A stretch of DNA of 64,000 bases, taken from positions 1,674,001-1,738,000 of the forward strand of contig NZ_VOQS01000003.1 of NCBI RefSeq assembly GCF_007995085.1. Reading direction: 5' to 3'. Below the pieces are notes generated by a model. It saw nothing but the letters and a program-made list of their open reading frames with translations, did not search any database and was not told the DNA's origin. Shown piece by piece: positions 55,147 through 64,000 of the stretch. This DNA comes from Paraburkholderia azotifigens (GTDB taxonomy: Bacteria; Pseudomonadota; Gammaproteobacteria; Burkholderiales; Burkholderiaceae). The stretch's first letter is position 1. Each line of letters begins with the position of its first letter. The position numbers were made by a program, and so were the translations under genes.

Positions 55147-56193
55147 CTATTTCGCATAGGAGTCGTAGAGTCGTCCGGAAATGTTGTGAAATCTGACCTC
55201 GCGGGCCCCCTTCACTGCGGGCGGCTTTACGTAGCCGGGATTTCGCTTGTACCTGACTACCTTGTCATCTGCTGTTTTCCCGGGCGTCCACGCCGCGGCG
55301 TTTTGCCATTGCTCGGTGTTATGCGTAGCAATTCCGGTCGTCTGTATGTCCGTAACCTTGTTATACATCTCCCCGTCTGTATCGCTGTAGGCCGTCTGCT
55401 CGGCTAGCCAGTTACGGTTCTTGTAGCGCCAGTAGAGATAGGTTGAAAGAAAGTGATCAGCAAACGGCCGGCGATCACCCATCAACAGATAGTCCATCAG
55501 ACACTGGGGTGCACGGAACGATTCCGACTCCAGCGTTTCGCCGTTGTTCAAGGTCTCGGTCGCGAATTTCTTCATGTCGGATGGAAAGCAGTCCACGACC
55601 CATTGCCACATCGTGACCGACAGGTCGTCGATGCCTTTGGGTTTGCATCTGAAGTTGACTGTGTTGGCATAGAATTCGGCCGTCTGATCCCCTACCACGC
55701 CCGATTCGGCGATCGCAAGCCACTGAAGGCTGTGGCTGTGCTCGCCATGGCGTGAGTCCATGCTGTCCTTAAAGAAAACCTTGTTGCGTACGTGCGTGCC
55801 GAGCAGAGGATCGCCGGCGACGAGTACGATGCCGATCGGTGCGTTGTTGCGTGCGCGGTCTGTGTTGACGTGCAACTGGTTCTGGAACGTGAACCCGTGT
55901 CTGCGGGCCACTACGCCCATTGCCTTAGTGAACTTGTTGTGTTCATTCTTATCGCAGGAGAGGTACTCGATCCAGAGCGATTGCGAAACCTTTCTCAGAC
56001 TTGCCGTGAATCGCTCACGGTCGCAAAGGAAAGTCACAATGGCGGCGTAGCCATCGATGTAGTTCGTTTTAGAGAGATCCTCACCATCGCGCACGAATGT
56101 CTTTTTTTCCCGATCGAACTTCGCTTTCACGAACTTGTTCTCGATCAGACTGGCCCTGGCTTGTGCTGCTTGCAGAAACACAGTGCTTGGCAT
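55147..56193 (-). CDS. Protein of unknown function (348 aa), candidate effector
   Basis: I cannot assign this protein with confidence. It has no signal peptide and no membrane helix. It is rich in aromatic and charged residues. Conspicuous blocks are SKTNYIDGYAAIVTFLCDRE, RHGEHSHSLQWLAIAES (His-rich, about residues 148-164), DLSVTMWQWVVDCFPSDMKK and TYLYWRYKNRNWLA. From memory the GEHSHS-type block recalls proteins annotated as LirA/MavJ-type type IV effectors. That is unverified. It converges on the FYVE/GIY-YIG pair. A role as an exported effector is a guess from the company it keeps. Confidence 0.6.
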   Translation of the reverse strand: MPSTVFLQAAQARASLIENKFVKAKFDREKKTFVRDGEDLSKTNYIDGYAAIVTFLCDRERFTASLRKVSQSLWIEYLSCDKNEHNKFTKAMGVVARRHGFTFQNQLHVNTDRARNNAPIGIVLVAGDPLLGTHVRNKVFFKDSMDSRHGEHSHSLQWLAIAESGVVGDQTAEFYANTVNFRCKPKGIDDLSVTMWQWVVDCFPSDMKKFATETLNNGETLESESFRAPQCLMDYLLMGDRRPFADHFLSTYLYWRYKNRNWLAEQTAYSDTDGEMYNKVTDIQTTGIATHNTEQWQNAAAWTPGKTADDKVVRYKRNPGYVKPPAVKGAREVRFHNISGRLYDSYAK

Positions 56194-56338
56194 TGCATTA
56201 CCCCCCTGTTGGAAAGAATGTGACTATGGTGTTGCGCTTGTTGCTATTGGATTCATCATGGGTAAGCGCAGGTGGCGCCCACAGGCAGCGAACATGTCGG
56301 GCAAAATCATCTCAGGGTCCAATCAAACCTACGCGACC

Positions 56339-58120
56339 TCAAGGCGTATCGTCGACGCACAAATCGGGATCGCTAACGACGCAATCGGCACTCGGCGCCG
56401 CTGCGCCGCCGCCACGCGTTTTCAGCGCCGCATCTCTCGCAGAGATGGGCAGCCCTTTCGGCAATAGCACCCACATCCGTATGCGTTCCTTCGTTCGGCT
56501 CGCCTGAGTCTGCGCGCTCTGGCCGAAACCATAGAAATAGTCCGCCCTCACTGCGCCCCGAATCGCACCGCCGGAATCTTGCGCCATCATCAGCCGGTCG
56601 ATTGCGCCGGGGGCTTGCGGATCGTCGAGCGTCGAGACGAACACGGGCGCGCCGAGCGGCGTGGTGCGCGGATCGACGGCCACGGAGCGGCCCGCCGATA
56701 ACGGCACGCCCAGCGCGCCGACAGGGCCATTCGGCGAGTCGGGAATCAACCTGAAGAACACATAGCTGGGGTCCGATATGGCGAACACGCGCTTGACGGG
56801 CGTGTTGCCGGTCTGCGCGCCTCCCGTCCCCGCACCGGTGTTGGCCGGTTTCGAAGCGACAGATCCATTCGACGTCGCGCCTGCCAGGCTCCCGGTGGAA
56901 GCGGGACGCACGGCGGGTGCCGCGGAGTCGCCGCTTGGCGGTGTCGCTGAAGCGAGTTTGAAGCCGCGCAGCAACGGCGACACCGGTTCATCGTCGTCCT
57001 GCGAGTGTGCGGACGGGACACCGCCGACGGCATCTCCGGCGTTGCCCGCCGGCGACTCGTCCTGAACGTCGATCTCGACATCGATGCCGCGCACGGTGAT
57101 CCGCTGCCCACCTCCATTCGCGCGCGCGACGGGCGGCAGGAATGGCCGGCCGTTCTGTTCTGCGTAAGCGAAGCGGCGCACCGTGCCATCACGCATGCGC
57201 ACCTTGCCTGCGCCTTGCACCTGCATCGAGTACAGCATGACGGGGTCGTCGACATACGCGAGAATGGGCGCCTTGAGCGCGCCGCGCTCGATCTCCGCGC
57301 GCGCGTAGTACGGCACGATGCGTTCGTGATCGAGCCGCAGACGGATCTTTTTGTCGCGTATGTCCGGCACGCTGTCGCGCAGGTCGAGAACGTAGACACC
57401 TTTCACACTGCCCGGCGTGACGTCGGCGACGGGAACGACCGCTCGGCCTTCGATGCGCGCCGCGCTTGCCGACCCGTGCGCGCTGTCCGGCAAGCGTCGG
57501 GCATCGAGATACAACATGTCGTCGGGCGTGCCATAGATGGGATAGAGGAAGGCGCCGCCATATTGCTGGCTTCCGTTGAGCAGCGGCTCGTAATAGCCAG
57601 TCAGCGTGCCGTTCCCGCTCTTGTCTGTATTGCGGATCTGGTAGGCGTTGAAGTACGCCTCGAAGAACTGGCGAATAGCGGCGGCATTGCTTGCATCGAC
57701 CGAGCGCAGCGCCGTGCACGGGTCCGACCAGCCGGCTCGCGAGCCGAGCACCGAGCAGCTGCGCCGGAAGGCGTCCCACGAGCCACTGAGGTCGTCGGTG
57801 TTCCAGCCTGGCAGATCGGCGAAGCGCGCTGACGAGTAATACGCGTGACGCGTCGCGAAGGCAACGCTGTTGCTCGCAATTGCAGCGGATGCGGGAGACG
57901 CGGCTTCCGTCGCTGACGTGACGCGGGCAGTGTCGATCTGCGCGGATGGCGTTGGCGCGGCAGGCGCGGACATCGGTGGCGTCGCTTGCGCTGCCCGTTG
58001 AGATGACGCCAGTGCTGGCAGTCCGCTCGCTGGCCCGAAGGTCGTCGTCGATGCAGGTTGGCTGCCTGCGCAACCGGCGAGCGCCACAACCAGAACGAGC
58101 TTCCAGGCTACGTTGTGCAT
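56339..58120 (-). CDS. mltA: Membrane-bound lytic murein transglycosylase A with low-complexity insert
   Basis: This outer-membrane lipoprotein cleaves peptidoglycan glycan strands to 1,6-anhydro ends. The 593-residue protein has a lipobox (VVALAGC, Cys17). An Ala/Ser/Thr-rich linker of about 80 residues follows, then the MltA domain with GTLTGYYEPLLNGSQQYGGA. The 3D double-psi barrel carries DPSYVFFRLIPDS, AVDPRTTPLGAPVFVSTLD and the catalytic Asp in MMAQDSGGAIRGAVRADYFYG. E. coli MltA is 365 residues. Here about 100 residues between the barrel halves (after VRGIDVEIDVQDESPAG) are a Ser/Ala/Thr/Gly-rich insert. It follows the kinase gene by 42 bp, so they are probably co-transcribed. Confidence 0.88.
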   Translation of the reverse strand: MHNVAWKLVLVVALAGCAGSQPASTTTFGPASGLPALASSQRAAQATPPMSAPAAPTPSAQIDTARVTSATEAASPASAAIASNSVAFATRHAYYSSARFADLPGWNTDDLSGSWDAFRRSCSVLGSRAGWSDPCTALRSVDASNAAAIRQFFEAYFNAYQIRNTDKSGNGTLTGYYEPLLNGSQQYGGAFLYPIYGTPDDMLYLDARRLPDSAHGSASAARIEGRAVVPVADVTPGSVKGVYVLDLRDSVPDIRDKKIRLRLDHERIVPYYARAEIERGALKAPILAYVDDPVMLYSMQVQGAGKVRMRDGTVRRFAYAEQNGRPFLPPVARANGGGQRITVRGIDVEIDVQDESPAGNAGDAVGGVPSAHSQDDDEPVSPLLRGFKLASATPPSGDSAAPAVRPASTGSLAGATSNGSVASKPANTGAGTGGAQTGNTPVKRVFAISDPSYVFFRLIPDSPNGPVGALGVPLSAGRSVAVDPRTTPLGAPVFVSTLDDPQAPGAIDRLMMAQDSGGAIRGAVRADYFYGFGQSAQTQASRTKERIRMWVLLPKGLPISARDAALKTRGGGAAAPSADCVVSDPDLCVDDTP

Positions 58121-58162
58121 GCCGCCTCCTGGTCGCCGATGCGCGGACAGCGTGTTTGTCCG

Positions 58163-60283
58163 CTACGTCGACGGACCGACAACGTCGATTGTGAAAGTTG
58201 ACGCGCCGAACGTTTCCGGACATTGAGGCGCGCTTGCCGCGCAGCGCGGCTTGCCAGCAAACGGCGAAGAGCTGACGGTGCGGTCGATCGCGGCGGCGCG
58301 CTGCGCCTCTGCCGGGAAATCTGCGAACACCGACTCGTTGCGGAGCCCGCCGCCTGAAAAGTCGCGCGGCGCTGACGAGACCATGACGAGAAAATGGTTC
58401 GGGCCGGCCGGCGCGCCCGCCATCATCGGCCAGTTCGCGCGCGGCAACGACAGCGTCTGGCCTGCGGCGATCGCATTGTTCTTGTCGAGCCCATTCGGAA
58501 ACAGCATCAGATATTGGCCGGCGGGATCAACCATGAACACGTACACGTATCCCGCACGATTGCTGCCGACACGGAATTGCAGATGATCCTTGCCGATCCG
58601 CGCGGTATTGCTGCGGGAGTTCGCCGTCACGCGGATCGACGGATCGGCGAGACCGACGATCCGGTCAAGCTCAAGGTCGGGCGAGTAAGGCGGTAGCGCG
58701 GGTGCAACGGATGGCGCGATGTTCGCTACGGGGTTCGCGGCCGCGCTCGCGGGGGCGCTTGCGAGCCCGCTTGCAAGGCCGCTTGCCGATGGCGCCTGCA
58801 TGGCGGCGCCGGCCGCTTGTGACGCAGGAGGCGCGGTCGGGGACCCGGTCTGCGCGTGCTCCACGCCGGACGCCTGCGGATGGTCTCCGGTCTTGGCCGT
58901 GGCCGTGGCGGTGACGGGCGGCGGAGTCGGCGCCGCAGGCCGTAACGCAAACCAGCCACCGAGCGCCGCCAATCCGACGACGATGATCGCGCCAACTCCT
59001 ATGGCCGTGGCGCGCCCCCGCGTTGCGGGCGCTGCGCTCGCCGGCCCGGAGGATGCCGGGGCACGAGGGACGGACGCGGCCGGGTCGTCGGGTGCTGCCG
59101 TGCCGGAACGAGGCACGCTGCCTGTCCCGGACGCAGCCATGTCACCCTGCGCGGCATGCGTGGCCGCACGCAGCGACGCCGATGCGACGGCCTCGTCATT
59201 CGCACCATCCTGGCCGCCCAGGGCGAGGCCCAATTCTGCCGCAAGCGACCGCACGTTCTGCGGCCGCTCTTCGGGTTTTACAGCGAGCGCGTGATCGATT
59301 GCCTTCAGGAAGGTTGCCGAATAGCGGCCGGCGGCTTGCGTCGCGAGCGGCACGTAGCTGTCGCTCATCATCCGGCTGACTGAGGGCGGCGGAGTCTTGC
59401 CGACGATCGCGAAATAAATCACGGCAGCGAGCGCATAGATGTCGGTCCACGGCCCCTGTCTCATCGAATCGATTTCCGCATACTGCTCGACGGGCGCGTA
59501 GCCGGGTTTGAGGATCACGGTCAGCGCCTGCGTCATGTCGCCGATCACGCGTCTCGCCGCACCGAAGTCGAGCAGCAAGGGACGCCCGCTGTCTTTCAGC
59601 AAAAGTATGTTGTCCGGCGCAATGTCGCGGTGGTAGCACTGTGCGCGGTGCATGACATCGAGTGCGCTGATGAGCGACGTCAGCAGCGTGCGCAGCCAGG
59701 CTTCGTCGGGCGGCGCCTGCTTCACGCGCAGCGCATCGCGCAGCGTCACGCCTTCGTAATACGGCATCACCATATAGGCCGTGCGGTTTGCTTCCCAGAA
59801 GCGATAGACCTTGACGAGCGAATGATGATCGAACTGCGCAAGCAGCCGCGCTTCATTGACGAAGCTTTTCAGGCCCGCGCGGAAGGTCTCTTCGTGACGC
59901 TCGGATCGCACCGTGACTTCGGCGCGGCTGCCGCGCGAGGCCAGCGCGGATGGCATGTATTCCTTGAGCGCGACGTTGCGGCCCAATTGCGTGTCGTACG
60001 CGAGATAGACAATGCCGAAGCCGCCTTCGCCGATCAATCCTTTGATTTCGAACTCTGCGACCCGGGTGCCGATCGGCAGCGCGTGGTGCGACTCGGTTCC
60101 TGCAGCCGACGTCGGCATGATGGTCGCGTTGTCGCCGTTATCGGCGTTCTCCGCACCGGCCGGGTCGGCCGGGACCGACCGGCTGTCGGGCTCGGTGGAC
60201 ACGATTACCGTCTTGTCGTCGTGGCTGGTCATCAGGACGCGATCCACAGGAAAGTCCAGTCGCGCGGCGCTGCGAACGAGCAT
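58163..60283 (-). CDS. Transmembrane Ser/Thr protein kinase with C-terminal DUF4384 domain
   Basis: This 706-residue bifunctional signalling protein has an N-terminal region of about 75 residues and then a Hanks-type kinase (about 78-355). Visible motifs are the G-loop GEGGFG (85-90), Lys107 in VALKEYM, HRD (218-220) in YHRDIAPDNILLL and DFG (239-241) in LLDFGAARR. A Pro/Ala-rich juxtamembrane part precedes one membrane helix at 427-447. A periplasmic low-complexity spacer is followed by DUF4384 at about 560-650 (YVYVFMVDPAGQYLMLFPNG). It is divergent from the CHAT gene and upstream of mltA. It could couple an envelope signal to both. Confidence 0.91.
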   Translation of the reverse strand: MLVRSAARLDFPVDRVLMTSHDDKTVIVSTEPDSRSVPADPAGAENADNGDNATIMPTSAAGTESHHALPIGTRVAEFEIKGLIGEGGFGIVYLAYDTQLGRNVALKEYMPSALASRGSRAEVTVRSERHEETFRAGLKSFVNEARLLAQFDHHSLVKVYRFWEANRTAYMVMPYYEGVTLRDALRVKQAPPDEAWLRTLLTSLISALDVMHRAQCYHRDIAPDNILLLKDSGRPLLLDFGAARRVIGDMTQALTVILKPGYAPVEQYAEIDSMRQGPWTDIYALAAVIYFAIVGKTPPPSVSRMMSDSYVPLATQAAGRYSATFLKAIDHALAVKPEERPQNVRSLAAELGLALGGQDGANDEAVASASLRAATHAAQGDMAASGTGSVPRSGTAAPDDPAASVPRAPASSGPASAAPATRGRATAIGVGAIIVVGLAALGGWFALRPAAPTPPPVTATATAKTGDHPQASGVEHAQTGSPTAPPASQAAGAAMQAPSASGLASGLASAPASAAANPVANIAPSVAPALPPYSPDLELDRIVGLADPSIRVTANSRSNTARIGKDHLQFRVGSNRAGYVYVFMVDPAGQYLMLFPNGLDKNNAIAAGQTLSLPRANWPMMAGAPAGPNHFLVMVSSAPRDFSGGGLRNESVFADFPAEAQRAAAIDRTVSSSPFAGKPRCAASAPQCPETFGASTFTIDVVGPST

Positions 60284-60529
60284 GCACCGTCCTCACGCGC
60301 ACGCGTGTACCTAATAGACGAATCAGCCGATCGTTTTTGAAGCAATCGCCCGCTTGCGGGACCGTGCCGATGCGTCTGGCGCGCACTGACGATTTCAAAA
60401 TGACGCGTTCACATTCGTTTAACTATGTAGGGTTTCTGGCATTTCCAGCGACGCTCGCGCTGGCGCGCACGTCCTCGCAGTCACAACGGCTCTCCGGTCG
60501 CGTCGATTGACCGCCAGCAGGAAGACGAT

Positions 60530-62779
60530 GTGAACGAACGCATAAGATTCCCGATGTCCTGCATTGCACGCGCCGCGGCCCGTAAAGTGCAATGCGGCGC
60601 GCCGCGCCCGCATCGCGCGTCGCTCGTCGGCTTGCGCATGGCGGGTATCCTTGCGCTCGTCTTCTGTGCAATGTTCGGCCCAGGCCAGCGCGTATTCGCG
60701 GCCACGGCAGCCACACCTCCAAGCGGCGCCGCGCCCGGTCTCGCGCCCGAATCGGCCGGCTTTCGACAGGCGGCCGAGCGCGAACGCGATGCCGAAACGC
60801 TGCAGTCATTGACCTCCGAAGGGCGACTACTGCTGTCGCGCGATCGCGTTACGCTGCCTGCCTACGACTATTGCAGCATGGCGGTATCGGCGGCCGAGCG
60901 CGGCGACTTCCGCGACAGCGTCCAGGCGGCGGCTCGCGCGCTGGTGATGGCGCAGCGCACCGACAACGCCGATCTGGCCGCGCTGTCGAAACGCGATCTC
61001 GCCATCGCGTACAGCTATGCCGGCGATCTCGAAGACGCCGAACGCTATGCCAATGAAGCGCTGGCCTCGACGCCGAAAGCGCCGGAACAGGTGTTTGCGC
61101 CCGCCAACAAGGTGCTTGGCGATATCGCGCTGCGCCGCGGCCATCCGCAGGATGCGCTGGATGCCTACAACCGTGCGCTCGAAACGGCCTCGCCGCGCTA
61201 TCGTCCGCTGGTGCTGCTGTCGGTGACGAACGCACAGGTCGCTGCTGGCGACACGGCCGGCGCGCGCAAGACGTTCGATGCCGCGAGTCCCGCGCCGAGT
61301 GCGGACCTCGCGCCGGAGTACCGGCGCATCGAAGGCAATCTCCTGCTGGCCGAAGGCAAGCCCGAGAACGCGCTGCTCGCGTTCACCACGCTGCTGTCGG
61401 AGAGCGGCGGCAGCGACGCGAACTACGACCGCTTGTGGGCGCACGAAGGCATTGGGCGCACCGATCTGGCGCTGGGTCAGAGGGCGAGGGCGCGCGAAGC
61501 CTATCTGCAAGCCGTGGACGATTCGGAGAAGATCCGCGCACGCTTTCATAGCGAAGAGTTCAAGACGGGCCTCTTCGGCGACACGCAGTCCGTGTTCGAA
61601 ATGGCGATCACGCTGACGGTCGAAGTAGGCGACTATGCGTCGGCCTGGAGCCTGTCCGAGCGCAGCCGCGCGCGGGCGCTGCTCGATGTCGTGCGCAACC
61701 GCGTGGACGCGGGCGTGGACGACCGGCAACTGAACGGCAATGTGCCGGGTCTCGACGTGGTGCGCAACGCACTGAAGCCGAACGAAACACTCGTCGAATA
61801 TCACAGCCTGGAGAAGTCGATCATCGTATGGGTGATCCGCAACGAAGGGCTGAAGGGCTATACGCTGCCAATCGCCCGTGCGGACATGGATGCGGCCGTC
61901 ACCGATTTCCGCAACGCGATCGTGCGCCGCCGGCCTGCCGCGATTACCTATGGCGACAAGCTCCATGCGCTGCTGATTGCGCCACTCGGCTTGCGCGCCG
62001 ACGACCGCCTGATCATCGTTCCGCATGGCGCGCTGCACTATCTGCCGTTCCAGGCGTTGCACGGCCCGGATGGCTTCCTGATCCAGCGCCACGCCATCGC
62101 GCTGGAGCCTTCGGCGAGTGTCGCGGTGCAACTGGAATCGCGCGAGCGGCAGGTGGCGAGCAATCTGGTCGCATTCGGCAATCCGACGATCGCGCCCGCG
62201 TATGCATTGCCAGGCGCCGAGGCGGAGGTGCGAGGCATTGCGCCGTTATTCGCACGGCAGGAAATTTTTCTGCAATCCAGCGCGACCCGCGTGAGCTTCC
62301 GCGAAAATGCGCCCACGGGGCGAGTGCTGCATGTCGCCACGCACGCGGAGGCCGACACGATCGACCCGTTGCATTCGCGCATCCTGCTCGCGCCCGCGAC
62401 GCAACCGGCCGATGGTCCCGACTCGCTGCTTGCGAAAGATATCTACAACCTGAAGCTGAACGACGTCTCGCTCGTCACGCTGTCGGCGTGCGAGACAGGC
62501 CTCGGCCGCATTGCACGCGGCGACGAGATTCTCGGCTTCACGCGCGCGTTCTTCTATGCGGGCGCGACGAGCCTGATCGTGTCGATGTGGCCCGTGGCCG
62601 ACGAATCGAGCGCGCTGACGATGCGCACGTTTTACGCGCAACTGGCCGATGGCCATCAAGCCATCGATGCGATGCGCACCGCGCAACTCGCTGTGATGCA
62701 GAACCCACGCTTCGCCCATCCGTTCTTCTGGGCACCATTCGACTTGATGGGAGGCTGGCGCCTGAGCATCGCGCGCTGA
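60530..62779 (+). CDS. CHAT-domain caspase-like peptidase with TPR repeats, exported
   Basis: This 749-residue protein starts at GTG 60530 with AGGAAG upstream. A signal-like hydrophobic stretch (AGILALVFCAMFGPG, about 40-55) precedes RVFAATAATPP. About ten TPR-like helices fill 80-400 (DLAIAYSYAGDLEDAERYAN, GHPQDALDAYNRALETASPR). The CHAT (caspase HetF-associated with TPRs) domain occupies about 460-745. Its catalytic dyad is visible: His605 in LHVATHAEAD and Cys654 in TLSACETGLG. GATSLIVSMWPVAD and FYAQLADGHQAIDAMRTAQL are conserved CHAT blocks. It is 8 bp upstream of a TpsB transporter, so both are surely co-expressed. A role in processing a TPS-secreted exoprotein is possible. Confidence 0.9.
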   Translation: MNERIRFPMSCIARAAARKVQCGAPRPHRASLVGLRMAGILALVFCAMFGPGQRVFAATAATPPSGAAPGLAPESAGFRQAAERERDAETLQSLTSEGRLLLSRDRVTLPAYDYCSMAVSAAERGDFRDSVQAAARALVMAQRTDNADLAALSKRDLAIAYSYAGDLEDAERYANEALASTPKAPEQVFAPANKVLGDIALRRGHPQDALDAYNRALETASPRYRPLVLLSVTNAQVAAGDTAGARKTFDAASPAPSADLAPEYRRIEGNLLLAEGKPENALLAFTTLLSESGGSDANYDRLWAHEGIGRTDLALGQRARAREAYLQAVDDSEKIRARFHSEEFKTGLFGDTQSVFEMAITLTVEVGDYASAWSLSERSRARALLDVVRNRVDAGVDDRQLNGNVPGLDVVRNALKPNETLVEYHSLEKSIIVWVIRNEGLKGYTLPIARADMDAAVTDFRNAIVRRRPAAITYGDKLHALLIAPLGLRADDRLIIVPHGALHYLPFQALHGPDGFLIQRHAIALEPSASVAVQLESRERQVASNLVAFGNPTIAPAYALPGAEAEVRGIAPLFARQEIFLQSSATRVSFRENAPTGRVLHVATHAEADTIDPLHSRILLAPATQPADGPDSLLAKDIYNLKLNDVSLVTLSACETGLGRIARGDEILGFTRAFFYAGATSLIVSMWPVADESSALTMRTFYAQLADGHQAIDAMRTAQLAVMQNPRFAHPFFWAPFDLMGGWRLSIAR

Positions 62780-62787
62780 GAAGAACA

Positions 62788-64000
62788 ATGAACCGACTCA
62801 GACTCATTGCGGCGGCGCTAGCCTGCAGCGGGACGATCGCGTGGGGCCAGACGCTGCCGAATGCCGGCAGCATCCTTCAGCAAACCGCACCGCGCGATAC
62901 GCGTCCTGCGCCGCCCGGCGGCGGCCAGTCGCTACCCGCCGTGCCGCAGCCGGGCGCGCCGCCCGTGACGGCACCCGGGCCGACGTTCGTGCTGAAGGGC
63001 ATCACGTTCAGGGGCAACGACACGATTCCTGCCGATCAACTGCTTGCGCCCGTGCGCGACCAGGTCGGCAAGCAGATCGGATTCGCCGATCTCGAAACGA
63101 TCGCTGCGAAGGTCACGCAGGTCTATCGCGCGCGCGGCTATCTGCTCGCCCAGGTCGTGATTCCGCAGCAGGACGTGAGCGCGGGCACGGTCGAATTCAC
63201 CGTGCTCGAAGGACGCGTCGGCCATGTGCGGCTCGATATCGCGGCGGGCACGCCGATCCGCGAAGACGTGCTGCGTGCGCGCGTCGCGCAGATTCCGACA
63301 GGCCAGCCGCTGCAGCAGCACGATCTCGAACGCACGATGCTGCTGCTGTCGGACTTGCCGGGCATCGTCGTGACCTCGGCCATCGAAATGGGCGAGGAGC
63401 CGGGCACGGTCGATCTGACCATCAGCATCGCGCCTGCCAAACGCTGGACGTTTGCGATCGACTTCGACAATTACGGCGCGCCCGAAAGCGGGACGTGGCG
63501 TCTGGGTGCGCTCGCGCGTCTCAATTCGCCGTTCATGATCGGCGACAACCTGGACCTGCGTCTGCTGGCCAGCGAGCGGCTCGATACCGTGTATGGCCGC
63601 ATCGGCTACGAGGCGCCCGTGAACGCGTACGGCACGCGTGTGGGCGTCGCGCTGTCGCGGCTCAACTATGCGCTCGGCAAGGAATTCGCGCCCCTCGACG
63701 CGCAGGGCGAAGCGACCGTCGTCGATCTGACGGTGACGCATCCGCTGCTGCGTACCCGCAACCAGAACCTGCTGGCCCGCGCGAACCTGGAATATCGCGA
63801 TCTCATCGACAACATCGGCGCGGTGGACCTGCACAATCCGCGCTCGCTGATCGAAGGGAGCGTCGGTCTCAGCTACGAGAGCCGCGACGCGCTGCTGGGC
63901 GGCGGCTTCAATAGCGCGGATGTGGAGTTGCTGATTGGCAGCCTGCATTTCAGGAATGCGGCCGCCGAGGAACTGGATACGTCCGCGTTCGGACGCAATA
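62788..64000 (+). CDS. Two-partner secretion transporter, ShlB/FhaC/HecB family (3-prime end outside window)
   Basis: This is an Omp85-superfamily outer membrane transporter (TpsB) that secretes a large partner protein. The frame is open to the window edge, giving at least 404 residues. It starts with a signal peptide (MNRLRLIAAALACSGTIAWG). A Pro-rich linker carries the POTRA-preceding helix. The ShlB-type POTRA domains lie at about 70-210: TFVLKGITFRGNDTIPADQL, YRARGYLLAQVVIPQQDVSA, VEFTVLEGRVGHVRLD. The barrel begins near 225 (WTFAIDFDNYGAPESGTWRL). A TpsA substrate gene is expected just beyond the window. Confidence 0.9.
   Translation, partial: MNRLRLIAAALACSGTIAWGQTLPNAGSILQQTAPRDTRPAPPGGGQSLPAVPQPGAPPVTAPGPTFVLKGITFRGNDTIPADQLLAPVRDQVGKQIGFADLETIAAKVTQVYRARGYLLAQVVIPQQDVSAGTVEFTVLEGRVGHVRLDIAAGTPIREDVLRARVAQIPTGQPLQQHDLERTMLLLSDLPGIVVTSAIEMGEEPGTVDLTISIAPAKRWTFAIDFDNYGAPESGTWRLGALARLNSPFMIGDNLDLRLLASERLDTVYGRIGYEAPVNAYGTRVGVALSRLNYALGKEFAPLDAQGEATVVDLTVTHPLLRTRNQNLLARANLEYRDLIDNIGAVDLHNPRSLIEGSVGLSYESRDALLGGGFNSADVELLIGSLHFRNAAAEELDTSAFGRN

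Overview
The window is GC-rich DNA from a member of the Burkholderiaceae, most likely Paraburkholderia or Caballeronia. The pointers are the Opc-type porin, the OprD porin inside an opp operon, the lysine-rich HU protein, the emrAB plus NodT-type efflux operon, and the ~650-bp GC-rich intergenic repeats. Genes are dense and mostly in short operons. Three stretches look foreign or decayed: about 7.2-7.6 kb, about 40.6-44.5 kb and about 53.3-56.3 kb.

Left part (1-17.9 kb). An emrA-emrB-outer membrane factor efflux operon is followed by a thiolase, a 2-dehydropantoate 2-reductase and a small membrane protein. A decayed type VI secretion cassette comes next: a truncated hcp, a 30-residue effector relic and a small membrane protein that may be its immunity protein. 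After it lies a peptide-uptake block on the minus strand: a regulator with HTH and cupin domains, oppA-oppB-oppC-oppD-oppF and an OprD porin. A POT-family peptide symporter follows on the plus strand.

Middle part (17.9-31.1 kb). Two copies of a structured ~650-bp repeat lie in opposite orientations. One is split by an IS5-family element with a 4-bp target duplication. Between the copies are a MocR-type regulator and an HU protein. The next operon (circularly permuted ATP-grasp, alpha-E protein, transglutaminase) sits beside an Anbu proteasome-like peptidase, with an acyltransferase relic and a terminator between them. A porin and a BrkB-type membrane protein follow.

Selenium block (31.3-40.6 kb). 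The genes are fdnG (with an in-frame UGA and a SECIS hairpin), fdnH, fdnI, fdhE, selA, selB and the tRNA-Sec gene selC. This is a complete respiratory formate dehydrogenase with most of its selenocysteine machinery; selD and fdhD are not here. Downstream of selC is an AT-rich region holding a truncated phosphoesterase/ATPase remnant, a 52-residue lipoprotein and a secreted beta-propeller protein.

Right part (44.5-64 kb). A LysR regulator is divergent from an SDR dehydrogenase, a TIM-barrel isomerase and an MHS-family transporter. A minus-strand operon then encodes a class-C serine hydrolase and two PBP4-type lipoproteins. Next come a bacterial FYVE zinc-finger protein with a JAMM-like motif, a GIY-YIG protein and an unrecognised 348-residue protein. 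The window ends with a minus-strand kinase-DUF4384 gene and an unusual mltA, divergent from a CHAT-domain protease gene that is followed immediately by a two-partner-secretion transporter gene cut by the window edge.
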